DNA of 64,000 nucleotides from Chitinophagales bacterium (GCA_013299105.1 JAAFJY010000010.1:124001-188000), one strand, 5' to 3'. Positions 37,018-46,208 are shown, counted from the stretch's first letter. Notes: generated from the sequence alone by a model not told the origin. Made by a program: numbers and translations.

Positions 37018-38409
37018 CTACCTCTTCACCAAACCATGCAACTCCCGAAACTCCCCAAAATCAAAGACCACTTGGTACTGGGCAGCGGGCAAATTGCTGA
37101 TGTTGATTTGGAAATCATGCTTTCCTGGGGCCAATGTACCAGTATGGATGTTTTTCAAAACTTGGCCATTGGCATTCAGGAGGGAGATCTGTACCCTGTT
37201 TTTTTGCTTTTGATTGAGCCTGATTTGCACTTCATCGCTGGTGGGGTTGGGAAATACTTGGGTGCTGATTTCTTGCTGTTGGGCTGCAATATTTACGCTG
37301 GTAAGGGTACGGTCAATGGTCCAGGTGACTACGCTGGCTTCTTTGGCCATGAAATCAAAGTCGCGGATCAGTTCGCTTTGGTCGATGACTTTGGCGCTCA
37401 GGGTATGCCTGCCTGGAGTGAGGATCTGCTGGTCCAATACAAAAGAATCCTGTCGATTAGCGATGAACACCCCATCCAAGCGCCATTCGATCAGCAGGGT
37501 ATTGGGTTCGGGTAGCATCAGTTTTTCCAGCTTAAACAACACTTTTCGCTCACTAGAAATGACCGCTTGATCGAGTGGCGGACTGACTTTTACGATGGGA
37601 TCAGTCATTCCCTGGATTTTTTTCACCAATGCCTCGGTGCAAACCGGACAAAAAGCATTGCCATTGCTCCGCATCTTACACTCCTCGTGTGGCCTTACCC
37701 AAAAAGGGTGTTCCTGAAAAGCATAAATCCCCGTTTCTCGAAACCCCAGCCAGTTTTTCCAACGGATCCGGTTGGGGTTTTGGGTACCAGTCATATTGGG
37801 AGCTTCGTAGCCGCCGCCCGCCCAGTATTCATCGGCCAATGATCCAAAAGAATGCCCCAATTCGTGTAAACAAACCTCAAAACTCAAGGCACTGGCTCGT
37901 GCATAAACCGTAGGGAAAGTCCCCCCGGAGCCACCATAATATGGGGTATTGACCAAAATCAAGCTTTGATCATAATAAGGTGTATGGGTAGCCAACACCT
38001 GCGCAATGGAATCGGTATAATCAGCGAGAAGTAAACGATGGATCCCCGCAAAGTCAAACGTACTGCCGAAATAGTTTTTGGGGTTGCTGATTGGAATCGG
38101 GGTTCTGTTACAATCCGGTGCACTGTTGGGGTGTTTTGCGCCCGATTCCTGCGAAATGACCTCAATTGCAAATACATTGAAGTAGTTGTGATAATGGGCA
38201 AAAGGCGCTTGTTCGAACATGTACTTCGTCAACCCCTGGCAGTAGTGAAGAAAAGTATCCTGCTGTTTTGCGGTAAAACCATCACCCATGAGCACAATGT
38301 TGATGTACTTGTTGACATCGCCCTGGTATTGCAAGGTGTCAATTTTGAATTTTTGGCCAAAAACAAGGGCATTGAAGCTACAAAACAGCAGGATGAGGCG
38401 AATTTTCAT
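37018..38409 (-). CDS. Secreted M64-family (IgA-peptidase-like) metallopeptidase with T9SS type A sorting domain
   Basis: 463 aa from the ATG at 38409 (signal peptide MKIRLILLFCSFNALVFGQ). The zinc site is H182-E-L-G-H186 followed by SFGSLADEYW, the HExxH plus downstream Asp/Glu pattern of peptidase family M64. Upstream lies the typical INIVLMGDGFTAKQQDTF motif. A short beta domain follows, then a type A T9SS sorting domain (VFPNPTSDEVQIRLNQ to LHGLVKR). The enzyme is likely released to or displayed on the cell surface; M64 substrates beyond IgA are unknown. It converges on the restriction-modification operon with a 14-bp gap and no obvious terminator. Confidence 0.9.
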   Translation of the reverse strand: MKIRLILLFCSFNALVFGQKFKIDTLQYQGDVNKYINIVLMGDGFTAKQQDTFLHYCQGLTKYMFEQAPFAHYHNYFNVFAIEVISQESGAKHPNSAPDCNRTPIPISNPKNYFGSTFDFAGIHRLLLADYTDSIAQVLATHTPYYDQSLILVNTPYYGGSGGTFPTVYARASALSFEVCLHELGHSFGSLADEYWAGGGYEAPNMTGTQNPNRIRWKNWLGFRETGIYAFQEHPFWVRPHEECKMRSNGNAFCPVCTEALVKKIQGMTDPIVKVSPPLDQAVISSERKVLFKLEKLMLPEPNTLLIEWRLDGVFIANRQDSFVLDQQILTPGRHTLSAKVIDQSELIRDFDFMAKEASVVTWTIDRTLTSVNIAAQQQEISTQVFPNPTSDEVQIRLNQKQKNRVQISLLNANGQVLKNIHTGTLAPGKHDFQINISNLPAAQYQVVFDFGEFRELHGLVKR

Positions 38410-38494
38410 TGGCAGCAAGGTTTAGTTCAGTAAGACCGCTATATGAATCGATGGGGTTGGTGCCTTTGACTTTTCATTTTTACAAAAAACACTT

Positions 38495-38502
38495 TACCTT
38501 TG
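38495..38502 (+). promoter_or_regulatory. Candidate -7 box TACCTTTG of the UvrD-like gene
   Basis: TACCTTTG matches TAnnTTTG and lies 22 bp before the ATG at 38525, giving a short leader. No good -33 box is at the usual distance; TTTG at 38465-38468 is 26 bp away. Confidence 0.4.
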
Positions 38503-38524
38503 AAGGCCAAAACAAGTACTTCCT

Positions 38525-41377
38525 ATGGAAATTCTCTTGTACAACGAGATTGACTATTCCAAAGTTAAGAAACAATTTGACAAGCTCTTGACCCAATTGC
38601 GCAGCGGCGACTGGGCGGGTGCCGAAATGAAAAAAATGCCCAATACGGGCTATTATCGTGCCAAATTAGACGATACCAACCGCCTGTTGCTCAAAGTGGC
38701 CAAATACGAAGGGCGCACTTACTTGCTGGCCCTGGAAGTGATCCTGAACCACAATTACCGCGATTCGCGCTTTTTGCGTGGGGCCCAGATCGAAGAAGGC
38801 AAACTAATGTCCATCAAAAACGAGGCCGATGCACCCGCGGAGGACTTTGTGCAAATGCCTTACGTCAATGCCCAGTCCAAGCATTTTCACTTGCTCGACA
38901 AGGTCATTTCCTTTGACCGCGACCAGAGTGAAGTTTTTGCTTTGCCCACGCCGCTGATCGTCATTGGGTCGGCAGGCAGCGGTAAAACGGCCCTGACGCT
39001 CGAAAAAATCAAAACCCTGCGTGGGAACATCCTTTACGTTACGCTTTCACCTTACCTCGTCGAAAACTCAGCCAACCTTTATTCCTCTTTCCACTACAAC
39101 AACGAAAACCAGGAAATCGACTTCTTGTCCTTCAAAGAATACCTCGAAACCCTGCGGATACCAACGGGACGCGAGCTGAATTTTCGGCATTTCGATGGCT
39201 GGTTTACCCGCCACCGCAGTTCTTCCAAACTCAAGGACAGCTACAAGGTTTTTGAAGAGTTCAAAGGGGTACTAACGGGTATGCCCACCGACAAAGCCCA
39301 CCTCAGCCGCGCCGACTACTTGGCCTTGGGCATCAAACAATCGGTATTTCTCAGCGACGAGCGCGAAGCGGTGTACGACTTGTTTGAAAAATACCTACTT
39401 TTCCTCAAGGAAGCGAACTTTTATGACCTCAACCTCATCGCTTACGAATGGCAGCAACATGTGCAGCCCAAGTACGACTTTGTGATCGTGGATGAGGTGC
39501 AGGACCTGACCAATGTACAGCTGTACGTGATCTTGAAATCGCTAAAAAACAAAGGACAATTCTTGTTGTGTGGCGATTCTAACCAGATTGTACACCCCAA
39601 TTTCTTTTCGTGGTCGAATGTCAAGACCATGTTTTATACCCAGTCGGCCCTGAACAACGAGCTGCACATTCTACGTACTAACTACCGCAACTCGCCGCAA
39701 GTAACCGACATTGCCAACCGCTTGCTGAAGATCAAAAACTCCCGCTTTGGCTCCATCGACCGCGAAAGTACCTACTTGGTCAACCCGGTGAGCGAAAAAG
39801 TAGGTGAGGTGATCTGCTTCAACGACAACCCCAAAATCAAGCAAGAACTCAACCAGAAAACCCGGCAATCGGCCAATTTTGCGGTGATCGTGATGAGCAA
39901 CGAAGACAAAGCCGAGGCCACCAAGGTGTTTCAAACACCCCTTTTGTTCTCGGTACAAGAAGCCAAGGGTTTGGAGTACGAAAACATCATCTTGTACAAC
40001 TTTGTCAGTCAAAGAACCAAGGAATTCATCGAAATCACCCAGGGGGTCAGCGCTGCCGATGTGGAGTCGGAAGACATGCGCTACTCACGGGGCAAAGACA
40101 AAAGTGACAAATCGCTGGATGCCTATAAGTTTTATGTCAATTCCTTGTACGTGGCCATGACCCGTGCGGTGCGGAACCTCTATGTGATCGAGAGCTCGCA
40201 AAAGCACCCGCTATTGTCCTTGTTGAAGCTCGTGGAGACCGGGCAAAAATTGAATTTAGCGGAGCAAAAATCCTCGCTTGAAGATTGGCAAAAGGAAGCC
40301 CGGCGCCTGGAGATGCAAGGCAAAACCGAGCAGGCCGACCTAATTAAACAAAACATCCTGGGTAACCAAAAAACGCCCTGGACACCGATTACCCCCGAAG
40401 AACTCCTGCGCCTCAAGGAAGAAGCACTCAACCCTGATGTTTTCAACAAAAAAGCCAAAGACCGACTCTTCGATTTTGCGCTCATGTATTACGACCAGGA
40501 CACAATCAAAAAACTGGTCGAACTGAAGTACCGCCGCGCTGAAAAACCAGACCTGGAGCGCAACTCCATTTTTCGCCGCAGCTATGCCCAATACGCCAGC
40601 GATGACGTGCGCAAAGTGACTGAAAACTGCAAAAAATACGGACTCGACTATCGGGATGAATTCAACCTCACGCCCCTTTTGGCTGCTTTGAAAACCGGGG
40701 CCATGAAAGTCGTTTCCTTCCTGCTCGACCAACAGGCCAACCTCAATGTGTACGACAACTACGGCCTATATCCCTTCCTGATTGCCCTGCAAAAGGCCCA
40801 CATGGACCCGGCCTTTATGAAAAACAAATTGCCGGAACTCTACCCGCGCCTGCAACCCGAAAACTTGCGCTTGAAGGTCGATAACCAATTGGTCAAGCTC
40901 TCGGCCCGCCACATGGAGTATTTTCTCTTGCAAAACCTACTGCTGAAACAACCAATCATCGTGATGGGCCGCAAACGCTTTAAACCCTTCGGCTTTACCA
41001 TCGACCAGGTGTTGGAAATAGTAGAACAATTTGGCCCTGAAATCTTGCCCGAATACCGCCAAAAACGGACTTATGTGAGCAGCATTTTGTCCAAAAACGA
41101 GGTGGATCGCGTGGATCCTTACAACCGCAAGCTTTTCTTGCGCCTGGAGCGGGGCAACTACGTCATCAACCCTGAATTGGAGATCGGGGTCGACGAAAAT
41201 TGGATGAAAGCCTACGACATGATGCAGTTGGAAGTCATCACGCCGGAGGAAAACAAAAAGCGGATTGACGCTGAGATGGTGGAACAGCAGGCAAAAAACA
41301 AAGAAATGCTCTCCATCCTTACCCGTAGAAAAGAGGCCGAAAAACAGGAGTTTTGGAAGAAGAGATTTGGGTGGTAA
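38525..41377 (+). CDS. UvrD-like SF1 helicase with RelE-like N-terminus and ankyrin-like C-terminus
   Basis: 950 aa. Residues 1-~95 (YYRAKLDDTNRLLLKV, YLLALEVILNHNYRDSRFL) resemble the RelE/ParE toxin fold. The SF1 helicase core follows: Walker A GSAGSGKTA (~148-156), Walker B VDEVQD (~322), GDSNQIVHP, NYRNSP, QEAKGLEYENIILYN and YVAMTRAVRNLYV (~541). A long charged segment leads to an ankyrin-like stretch (FNLTPLLAALKTGAMKVVSFLLDQ, DNYGLYPFLIALQKAH; ~700-760) and a helical tail. SF1 helicases of this type work on DNA or RNA; the RelE-like part suggests nucleic-acid or ribosome contact. It may be a defence or stress enzyme, inferred from its place beside a restriction-modification pair and caspase-like proteins. 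The TAA stop (41375-41377) is the first three bases of a palindromic mobile element. Confidence 0.82.
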   Translation: MEILLYNEIDYSKVKKQFDKLLTQLRSGDWAGAEMKKMPNTGYYRAKLDDTNRLLLKVAKYEGRTYLLALEVILNHNYRDSRFLRGAQIEEGKLMSIKNEADAPAEDFVQMPYVNAQSKHFHLLDKVISFDRDQSEVFALPTPLIVIGSAGSGKTALTLEKIKTLRGNILYVTLSPYLVENSANLYSSFHYNNENQEIDFLSFKEYLETLRIPTGRELNFRHFDGWFTRHRSSSKLKDSYKVFEEFKGVLTGMPTDKAHLSRADYLALGIKQSVFLSDEREAVYDLFEKYLLFLKEANFYDLNLIAYEWQQHVQPKYDFVIVDEVQDLTNVQLYVILKSLKNKGQFLLCGDSNQIVHPNFFSWSNVKTMFYTQSALNNELHILRTNYRNSPQVTDIANRLLKIKNSRFGSIDRESTYLVNPVSEKVGEVICFNDNPKIKQELNQKTRQSANFAVIVMSNEDKAEATKVFQTPLLFSVQEAKGLEYENIILYNFVSQRTKEFIEITQGVSAADVESEDMRYSRGKDKSDKSLDAYKFYVNSLYVAMTRAVRNLYVIESSQKHPLLSLLKLVETGQKLNLAEQKSSLEDWQKEARRLEMQGKTEQADLIKQNILGNQKTPWTPITPEELLRLKEEALNPDVFNKKAKDRLFDFALMYYDQDTIKKLVELKYRRAEKPDLERNSIFRRSYAQYASDDVRKVTENCKKYGLDYRDEFNLTPLLAALKTGAMKVVSFLLDQQANLNVYDNYGLYPFLIALQKAHMDPAFMKNKLPELYPRLQPENLRLKVDNQLVKLSARHMEYFLLQNLLLKQPIIVMGRKRFKPFGFTIDQVLEIVEQFGPEILPEYRQKRTYVSSILSKNEVDRVDPYNRKLFLRLERGNYVINPELEIGVDENWMKAYDMMQLEVITPEENKKRIDAEMVEQQAKNKEMLSILTRRKEAEKQEFWKKRFGW

Positions 41378-41514
41378 GGGAGCGTAAAAAAATAAGGTGG
41401 ACAAGTTTGGGTTTAGTGAAAAAAGAAAAGCAACTGGATGAAAGGAAGTTGTGTTCTTTTTTTGCTAAACCTCAAAAGCAAAGTTGTCCACCTTATTTTA
41501 GCTCAAATACTTAA
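41375..41514 (+). mobile_element. ~138-bp palindromic MITE-like element, copy C
   Basis: It starts TAAGGGAGCGTAAAAAAATA and ends AGCTCAAATACTTAA. Arms AATAAGGTGGACAA and TTGTCCACCTTATT are perfect. Its first three bases are the stop codon of the UvrD-like gene. It lies between that gene and the convergent MORN-caspase gene, 87 bp from the latter's end. Confidence 0.88.
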
Positions 41515-41601
41515 TCACACTTGCTCTCTCTTCAAGGTCGTCAATTGAAAACGGAATGCCTCCATACTCACACCCAAATAAACATACCCCAACCCATTCT
41601 T

Positions 41602-43260
41602 CTACTTCCCAATGTAAGACACAATCATATTGGGATCATGATCCCCCCGGATGATCGGCGACTGCATATTGCCCGTAAACTTGCGCACATTGTCGTACAC
41701 AAAATTGAACAACTCTTCGATCGTTACTTTCGTATCGCGGTTGCGGTCTGCTTCGCCCTTGAGGCCCCGAATCAGGAAGTGGCTGAACACTCCCTGGCGC
41801 AAGCCGCTGGCCTCCAGCGAGGTTTCTTCACTTTTGGACGACATGATCAGGGCAGTACCGGGCTGGGCCTGGGCCAATTGTTGGTAAAAAGTGCTGATGT
41901 TTGACTCCACTGAGCGGGCAGCCAGCATGCCGCCAGAGTGGCAAGCGTCAGCGATGCAAAGCTTGTAACGGGCTTTGCTGCGCTTCAGCATTTCGTTGAT
42001 TTCGTAGTGAAAAACCTTGTTGTCGTTGCCGTTGAAGTCGATAGGCAAAAAGGCACCAGGCAGGCCGTGACCTGAAAAGTACAAGAGCACAAAGTCATTG
42101 GGCCCGGCCTTGTCAAACACCTCGCGCATGGCTGACATGATGTTGCTGCGGGTAGCGCCTTCGTCGATCAGGATGCGAATTTGCTCGTCTTGTACCGCGC
42201 CTCCTTCTGGGCTTTTCAAGAAGGCGTAAATGCGGTAAGCATCATCGTCAGTGAAGCGCAACACGGGCATGTCACGGTAAGCTGCTACGCCGATGATCAC
42301 CGACCATATTTTTGGGTTGTTGTTCGTTTCCTGGCGGCTGGTGGGCGATTGGGCGGCCAGGTCCAAGGGCTGAACCAGCTCGCCGTCTTTCCAGAAGCCT
42401 TCCTGTTTAGTACCCTCGTTCAGCATGTAGCAAGTGCCCTGCCCGTTGGGCTGGCCTTTGTCGAAAGCACCCACGTAACGAAAGGGCTTGTTGGTGCCCG
42501 TCACACCAGTGAGTTCACCTTGGCCTTTGGGCAGGCCGTGCTGGAAGGGTCCGCGATACTGCGCACCATTTTCGTATTTAAAGGTACCATAACCATTGGT
42601 GCAATCGCCGGAAATACATCCTGTAGTTTTATTGGCGGCTTTGGCCCCGGGTACGGTGGCTTGGTTGCCCGCTTCTACGCGCTCATTGTCCTGCCAAACT
42701 CCGCTGATTTTGCTGCCATCGGGGTTGACTAGGTTACCCATGCCGTGTTTGTTGTCATTGGCCCAGGTACCCACATAAATAGACTTATTGGTGTAGTACA
42801 TGGTCCCGTAACCATTGCGGCGGTTGTTTTTGAAGTCACCATTGTAGATTGAGCCGTCGGGATATACGTACACGCCCGCGCCTAGACCGCAATTACCGTG
42901 AAAGCAGCCAGGTTGTAACCTTTTGGTCTCGCCATCAAGGTTGATGACCAGGTTGGGGAATGATTTTTGTAACTTGCCATCTTTCCAGATGCCTTTTTCG
43001 ATGCGACCGTCGCCGTACATGCGGATGCCTTCGCCATTGGGTTTGTCGCTTTTCCAATAACCGCTGTAGTTGCCATCGTTGGGAAAGTAGCAATTGCCAA
43101 AACCCTCGCGCTTGTTGCCTGCGAATTGCCCAACGTAGTGTGCGCCTGAACTGGGGTAGCGCATGATGCCAATGCCCGTGTCGCATTTGCCAGAAATGCA
43201 CTGTGCTTCCCCCAGAAACGGTGCCAAAAAGCCGAACAAGATCCAAAAATACCTTTTCAT
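41602..43260 (-). CDS. Secreted MORN-repeat caspase (peptidase C14) protein 1
   Basis: 552 aa with a signal peptide (ending FLGEAQ). Residues ~20-290 hold about nine MORN-type repeats (e.g. YVGQFAGNKREGFGNCYF, YSGYWKSDKPNGEGIRMY, YNGDFKNNRRNGYGTMYY), some with Cys-x4-Cys pairs. Residues ~315-552 are a caspase-fold domain: IWSVIIGVAAYRDMPVLRFTDDDAYRIYAFL, catalytic H398 in YFSGHG and C440 in DACHSG, followed by IMSSKSEETSLE. The active-site pair is intact, so Arg/Lys- or Asp-type peptidase activity is likely. MORN repeats often bind lipid or membrane. The protein should act in the periplasm or outside. It lies 190 bp downstream of a paralogue of the same architecture. Confidence 0.9.
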   Translation of the reverse strand: MKRYFWILFGFLAPFLGEAQCISGKCDTGIGIMRYPSSGAHYVGQFAGNKREGFGNCYFPNDGNYSGYWKSDKPNGEGIRMYGDGRIEKGIWKDGKLQKSFPNLVINLDGETKRLQPGCFHGNCGLGAGVYVYPDGSIYNGDFKNNRRNGYGTMYYTNKSIYVGTWANDNKHGMGNLVNPDGSKISGVWQDNERVEAGNQATVPGAKAANKTTGCISGDCTNGYGTFKYENGAQYRGPFQHGLPKGQGELTGVTGTNKPFRYVGAFDKGQPNGQGTCYMLNEGTKQEGFWKDGELVQPLDLAAQSPTSRQETNNNPKIWSVIIGVAAYRDMPVLRFTDDDAYRIYAFLKSPEGGAVQDEQIRILIDEGATRSNIMSAMREVFDKAGPNDFVLLYFSGHGLPGAFLPIDFNGNDNKVFHYEINEMLKRSKARYKLCIADACHSGGMLAARSVESNISTFYQQLAQAQPGTALIMSSKSEETSLEASGLRQGVFSHFLIRGLKGEADRNRDTKVTIEELFNFVYDNVRKFTGNMQSPIIRGDHDPNMIVSYIGK

Positions 43261-43286
43261 GATGACAATGATTGAAATAGGCTGTT

Positions 43287-43300
43287 AGAGTATGTTTAAA
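43287..43300 (+). repeat. Solo copy of the AGAGTATGTTTAAA element end
   Basis: AGAGTATGTTTAAA matches the terminal repeats of the element at 46208-46370. It lies 26 bp upstream of the start of MORN-caspase gene 1, in the 190-bp gap between the two caspase genes. No second end is visible. Confidence 0.45.
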
Positions 43301-43450
43301 CACGCTCCTGCCCAAGGTTCATCTTCAATGTTGGAGTAGCAGCATCGAACCAACGAATCTTGAGAAATTACTGGTTAAAAAGATTTGGAAAAAGAGCGTA
43401 TGGAAAATGGGGAATACGCCTTGATCCAAAAGTATTACCATTCCATATCC

Positions 43451-45121
43451 TTACCTCACCAAGGCGAAAGGCATAGTCCGGTCGAAATTTCCCATCAGCA
43501 AGGGAGTCTGAACGTTCGCGGTGTATGAACGGACGTTCTGAGATACATAATCAAAAAGTTCCTTAACGGTTACAATCCGATTTTGATCATTATCAGCAGG
43601 ACCCCTTGCACCTTTGATCAAAAAATGACTGAATACCCCGGAACGCAGTCCATTGTCTTCCAGTGAATATTCTTCACTTTTGGAGGACAAAAAAAGTGCT
43701 GTCCCGCCTTTCCCACTTGCAAAGGCCTGATAATACTTCTCTAGTTCGAGGTGAATAGGAGTTCTTAACGTACTGAAACTGCCTGCATGACATGCATCTG
43801 CAACAATAATCTTGTGCTTGGCCCTGCTGCGATCAATGACTTGACGCAACTCTTCATGGTTGATGCGATTGTTGTGACCATCGTAATCAACAGGAAGAAA
43901 GGCCCCTTGTATCCCATGGCCCGAAAAATAGAAAAAAATTACATCATTGTCGTCAGCTTTTTGAAAAACAGCATTAACAGCTGCCATAACAGCACTTTTT
44001 GTCGCGTCTTCGTCAATGATCAGGCGGATCTGATTTTCAGGAATTGCCCCCCCTTCTGGGCTTTTTAAAAAAGCATATACATGGTAAGCGTCGTCGTCAG
44101 TGTAGCGTAGGGTCACGAGGTGGTTGTAGTGTGCAGCACCGACTACCACTGCCCAAATTTTCACCTCAGCGGCGGCATTCAGGGGTTTGGGTGTATTGAT
44201 GACGGGTGGTTTTTGGTTTTCTTCAAACAATTTTTGCTTGGGCTGGCCTTTGTCCCACACTGCACCAAGTACGCGACCGTCAGTGTAGTACATAATGCCT
44301 CGGCCCTGGGGGTAGCTTTGTATCCATCCCCCTTCATAGCGGTCGCCATTGTTGTAGCGGGTTTTGCCATTGCCGTTGGGCTGACCATTCACGAAGCTTC
44401 CAGTGAAAACCGTGCCGTTTTTGTACGTAAAACGCCCTACACCGTTGGCGCAAAATTCGGTGTTACAATTGCGGTACTGCAAAGAATCGACGGGTAGGTC
44501 GAACTGGTCTCGTACCACGTCCACACGGGTTGCACCTAAGTAAACGTCCTTGTCCCAGAAACCTTTTTGGGTTTTGCCACCAACCAAAAAAAGCGTGCCC
44601 TCGCCGTGTCGCTTGCCTTCTTTCCACTCGCCCTCGAAGCGTTCGCCGTTGGCATAGCGCATGGTCCCAAGGCCCTGACTACGCCCAGCGATGAAATTAC
44701 CAGTGTAAATGTCTTTGTTGGGAAAAGTCAGGGTTCCTTGTCCCTGGATTTGGCCACCAACCCAATTTCCTTCGTACACCGCACCGTTGGCATAGGTCAT
44801 TTTGCCTTGTCCATTCATGTTGTTTTGGCGAAAAGCACCGAAATATTCATCCCCGTTGAGGTATTTTAGGCGACCTTTTCCTTCGCGTTGACCAAATTGC
44901 CAATCGCCGGAAAAGACATCACGCGTAGGGTAAGTCATCACGCCCAAACCGTGCAGGCGTCCCCCACTGAACTGGCCATCGTATTTTGTTCCATTCGGAA
45001 ACAAAGCCGAGCCTTGTCCGTTGCCACAGTCGCCACGTAGGCATTTGAAGGCTGGAGTTTGTGCGGGCAGGAAGCTTGAACAGCAGGTAACAATAGCCAA
45101 AAGCAAAATCTTGAGGTTCAT
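43451..45121 (-). CDS. Secreted MORN-repeat caspase (peptidase C14) protein 2
   Basis: 556 aa, signal peptide ending SFLPAQ. It is a paralogue of the next gene. Residues ~22-310 carry about ten MORN repeats (e.g. YDGQFSGGRLHGLGVMTY, YFGAFRQNNMNGQGKMTY, YTGNFIAGRSQGLGTMRY). The caspase-fold domain follows (IWAVVVGAAHYNHLVTLRYTDDDAYHVYAFL) with catalytic H402 in YFSGHG and C444 in DACHAG, and LSSKSEEYSLEDNGLRSGVFSHFLIKG as in protein 1. Both active-site residues are intact. Upstream of its start is a 586-bp region with GTTGAAR repeats and the promoter of a divergent gene. The pair probably arose by tandem duplication, with diverged N-terminal repeats. Confidence 0.9.
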   Translation of the reverse strand: MNLKILLLAIVTCCSSFLPAQTPAFKCLRGDCGNGQGSALFPNGTKYDGQFSGGRLHGLGVMTYPTRDVFSGDWQFGQREGKGRLKYLNGDEYFGAFRQNNMNGQGKMTYANGAVYEGNWVGGQIQGQGTLTFPNKDIYTGNFIAGRSQGLGTMRYANGERFEGEWKEGKRHGEGTLFLVGGKTQKGFWDKDVYLGATRVDVVRDQFDLPVDSLQYRNCNTEFCANGVGRFTYKNGTVFTGSFVNGQPNGNGKTRYNNGDRYEGGWIQSYPQGRGIMYYTDGRVLGAVWDKGQPKQKLFEENQKPPVINTPKPLNAAAEVKIWAVVVGAAHYNHLVTLRYTDDDAYHVYAFLKSPEGGAIPENQIRLIIDEDATKSAVMAAVNAVFQKADDNDVIFFYFSGHGIQGAFLPVDYDGHNNRINHEELRQVIDRSRAKHKIIVADACHAGSFSTLRTPIHLELEKYYQAFASGKGGTALFLSSKSEEYSLEDNGLRSGVFSHFLIKGARGPADNDQNRIVTVKELFDYVSQNVRSYTANVQTPLLMGNFDRTMPFALVR

Positions 45122-45180
45122 ACCGAAAAATATTAGGCTTTCAAGGTCAGTTAGTCCCGTGCTACCGAAAACAGGTGGCA

Positions 45181-45438
45181 GTTGAAGGGTTGAAATGTTG
45201 AAGAGTTGAAAAGAGCGAATTAGGCATTAAGCTTCGCATTTTCAAGGTTCAGAATATCTTCTTCTTTCAAACTTTCAATGAATGCTTTTGGCCTTTTTCC
45301 AAAGCGGGGATCGCTGAATTCAAGGTAAAGTTTTGTTCGATTGGCTTTTGGCTTTGAATGATGGTAGGAAAAAGCTGAGGGAAAAGGGGCATTTCAGGTG
45401 GGTTCTTTTCAACATTTCAACCCTTCAACATGTCAACT
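45181..45438. repeat. Inverted pair of GTTGAAR arrays
   Basis: GTTGAAG / GTTGAAATG units run from 45181 to 45213. Inverted units (TTCAACATTTCAACCCTTCA) run from 45408 to 45438. They bracket a ~195-bp spacer without a gene. The region 45122-45707 (586 bp) also holds the candidate promoter at 45540. Confidence 0.75.
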
Positions 45439-45539
45439 ACTCTCGCGCTCAATTTCGAGGATTAAACCCATAAATCGCATTTTGTATTGTCTCTAAATTA
45501 CGTTTTAGCATTTTTTAAGGGTTTGTGTCAAGGATTCCT

Positions 45540-45547
45540 TAAATTTG
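45540..45547 (+). promoter_or_regulatory. Candidate -7 box TAAATTTG
   Basis: TAAATTTG fits TAnnTTTG; TTTG at 45522-45525 is only 14 bp upstream, short of the usual 19-21. If used, the DUF4920 leader would be about 155 nt long. Confidence 0.3.
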
Positions 45548-45707
45548 CAGTGAATAAGTGCAATATGTACCCAAATTTGTGCATTAAGGGGAAACCCGTT
45601 TGCCCTATTTAGAGTATCTATTTGCTAAGATTCTCAAACCAAAGTAAAAGCACGGGACCTAAACCGGCATGTTTAAATCTTGCGCTTTTACCAACCAAAT
45701 TACTACT

Positions 45708-46208
45708 ATGCGTTTTTTGTCATTTCTCTTGTTCCTGAGCCTGGGTTTGGCCATTGTTGCTTGCAATAGCTCCAAAAATGCCACTTCCAGTACTACCACT
45801 CCTACGATGGATGCCAAAGTTTTTGGTGCCAAAGTAAAGGCTAAAGGGGCCATTTCTTATGACCAAATGCTGGCCAGCATGTCGGATAAAAAAGAAATGC
45901 CTGCCAAAATCGAAGGCAAAGTAGAAGGCGTATGCCAGGTAAAAGGCTGCTGGATGAACATCGTTTCAGATGAGCCTGGTCAACCAAAAATGATGGTGAA
46001 GTTCAAAGACTATGGTTTCTTTGTGCCAAAGGACTTGTCTGGCCACAAAGTTGTCATCGAAGGCGTTGCCACCCGCTCTGTTACTTCAGTGGATGAACTG
46101 CGTCATTATGCTGAAGACGCTGGCAAGTCAGCGGCTGAAATTGCTGCCATCACTAAGCCAAAAGAAGAACTGAAGTTCTTGGCAACTGGTGTTTTGGTGC
46201 TTGACTAA
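45708..46208 (+). CDS. DUF4920 lipoprotein
   Basis: 166 aa from the ATG at 45708, chosen because it opens a lipoprotein signal (MRFLSFLLFLSLGLAIVAC; lipobox Cys at 19). The upstream in-frame start at 45669 gives no better signal. The mature part has the DUF4920 pattern: VEGVCQVKGCWMNIVSD, MVKFKDYGFFVPKDLSGHKVVIEGVA, ELRHYAEDAGKSAAEIAAI, LKFLATGVLVL. The conserved VCQxKGCWM Cys pair suggests metal or redox chemistry, but the family has no proven role. It should be anchored in an envelope membrane. Its stop codon adjoins the start of a MITE-like element. Confidence 0.88.
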   Translation: MRFLSFLLFLSLGLAIVACNSSKNATSSTTTPTMDAKVFGAKVKAKGAISYDQMLASMSDKKEMPAKIEGKVEGVCQVKGCWMNIVSDEPGQPKMMVKFKDYGFFVPKDLSGHKVVIEGVATRSVTSVDELRHYAEDAGKSAAEIAAITKPKEELKFLATGVLVLD

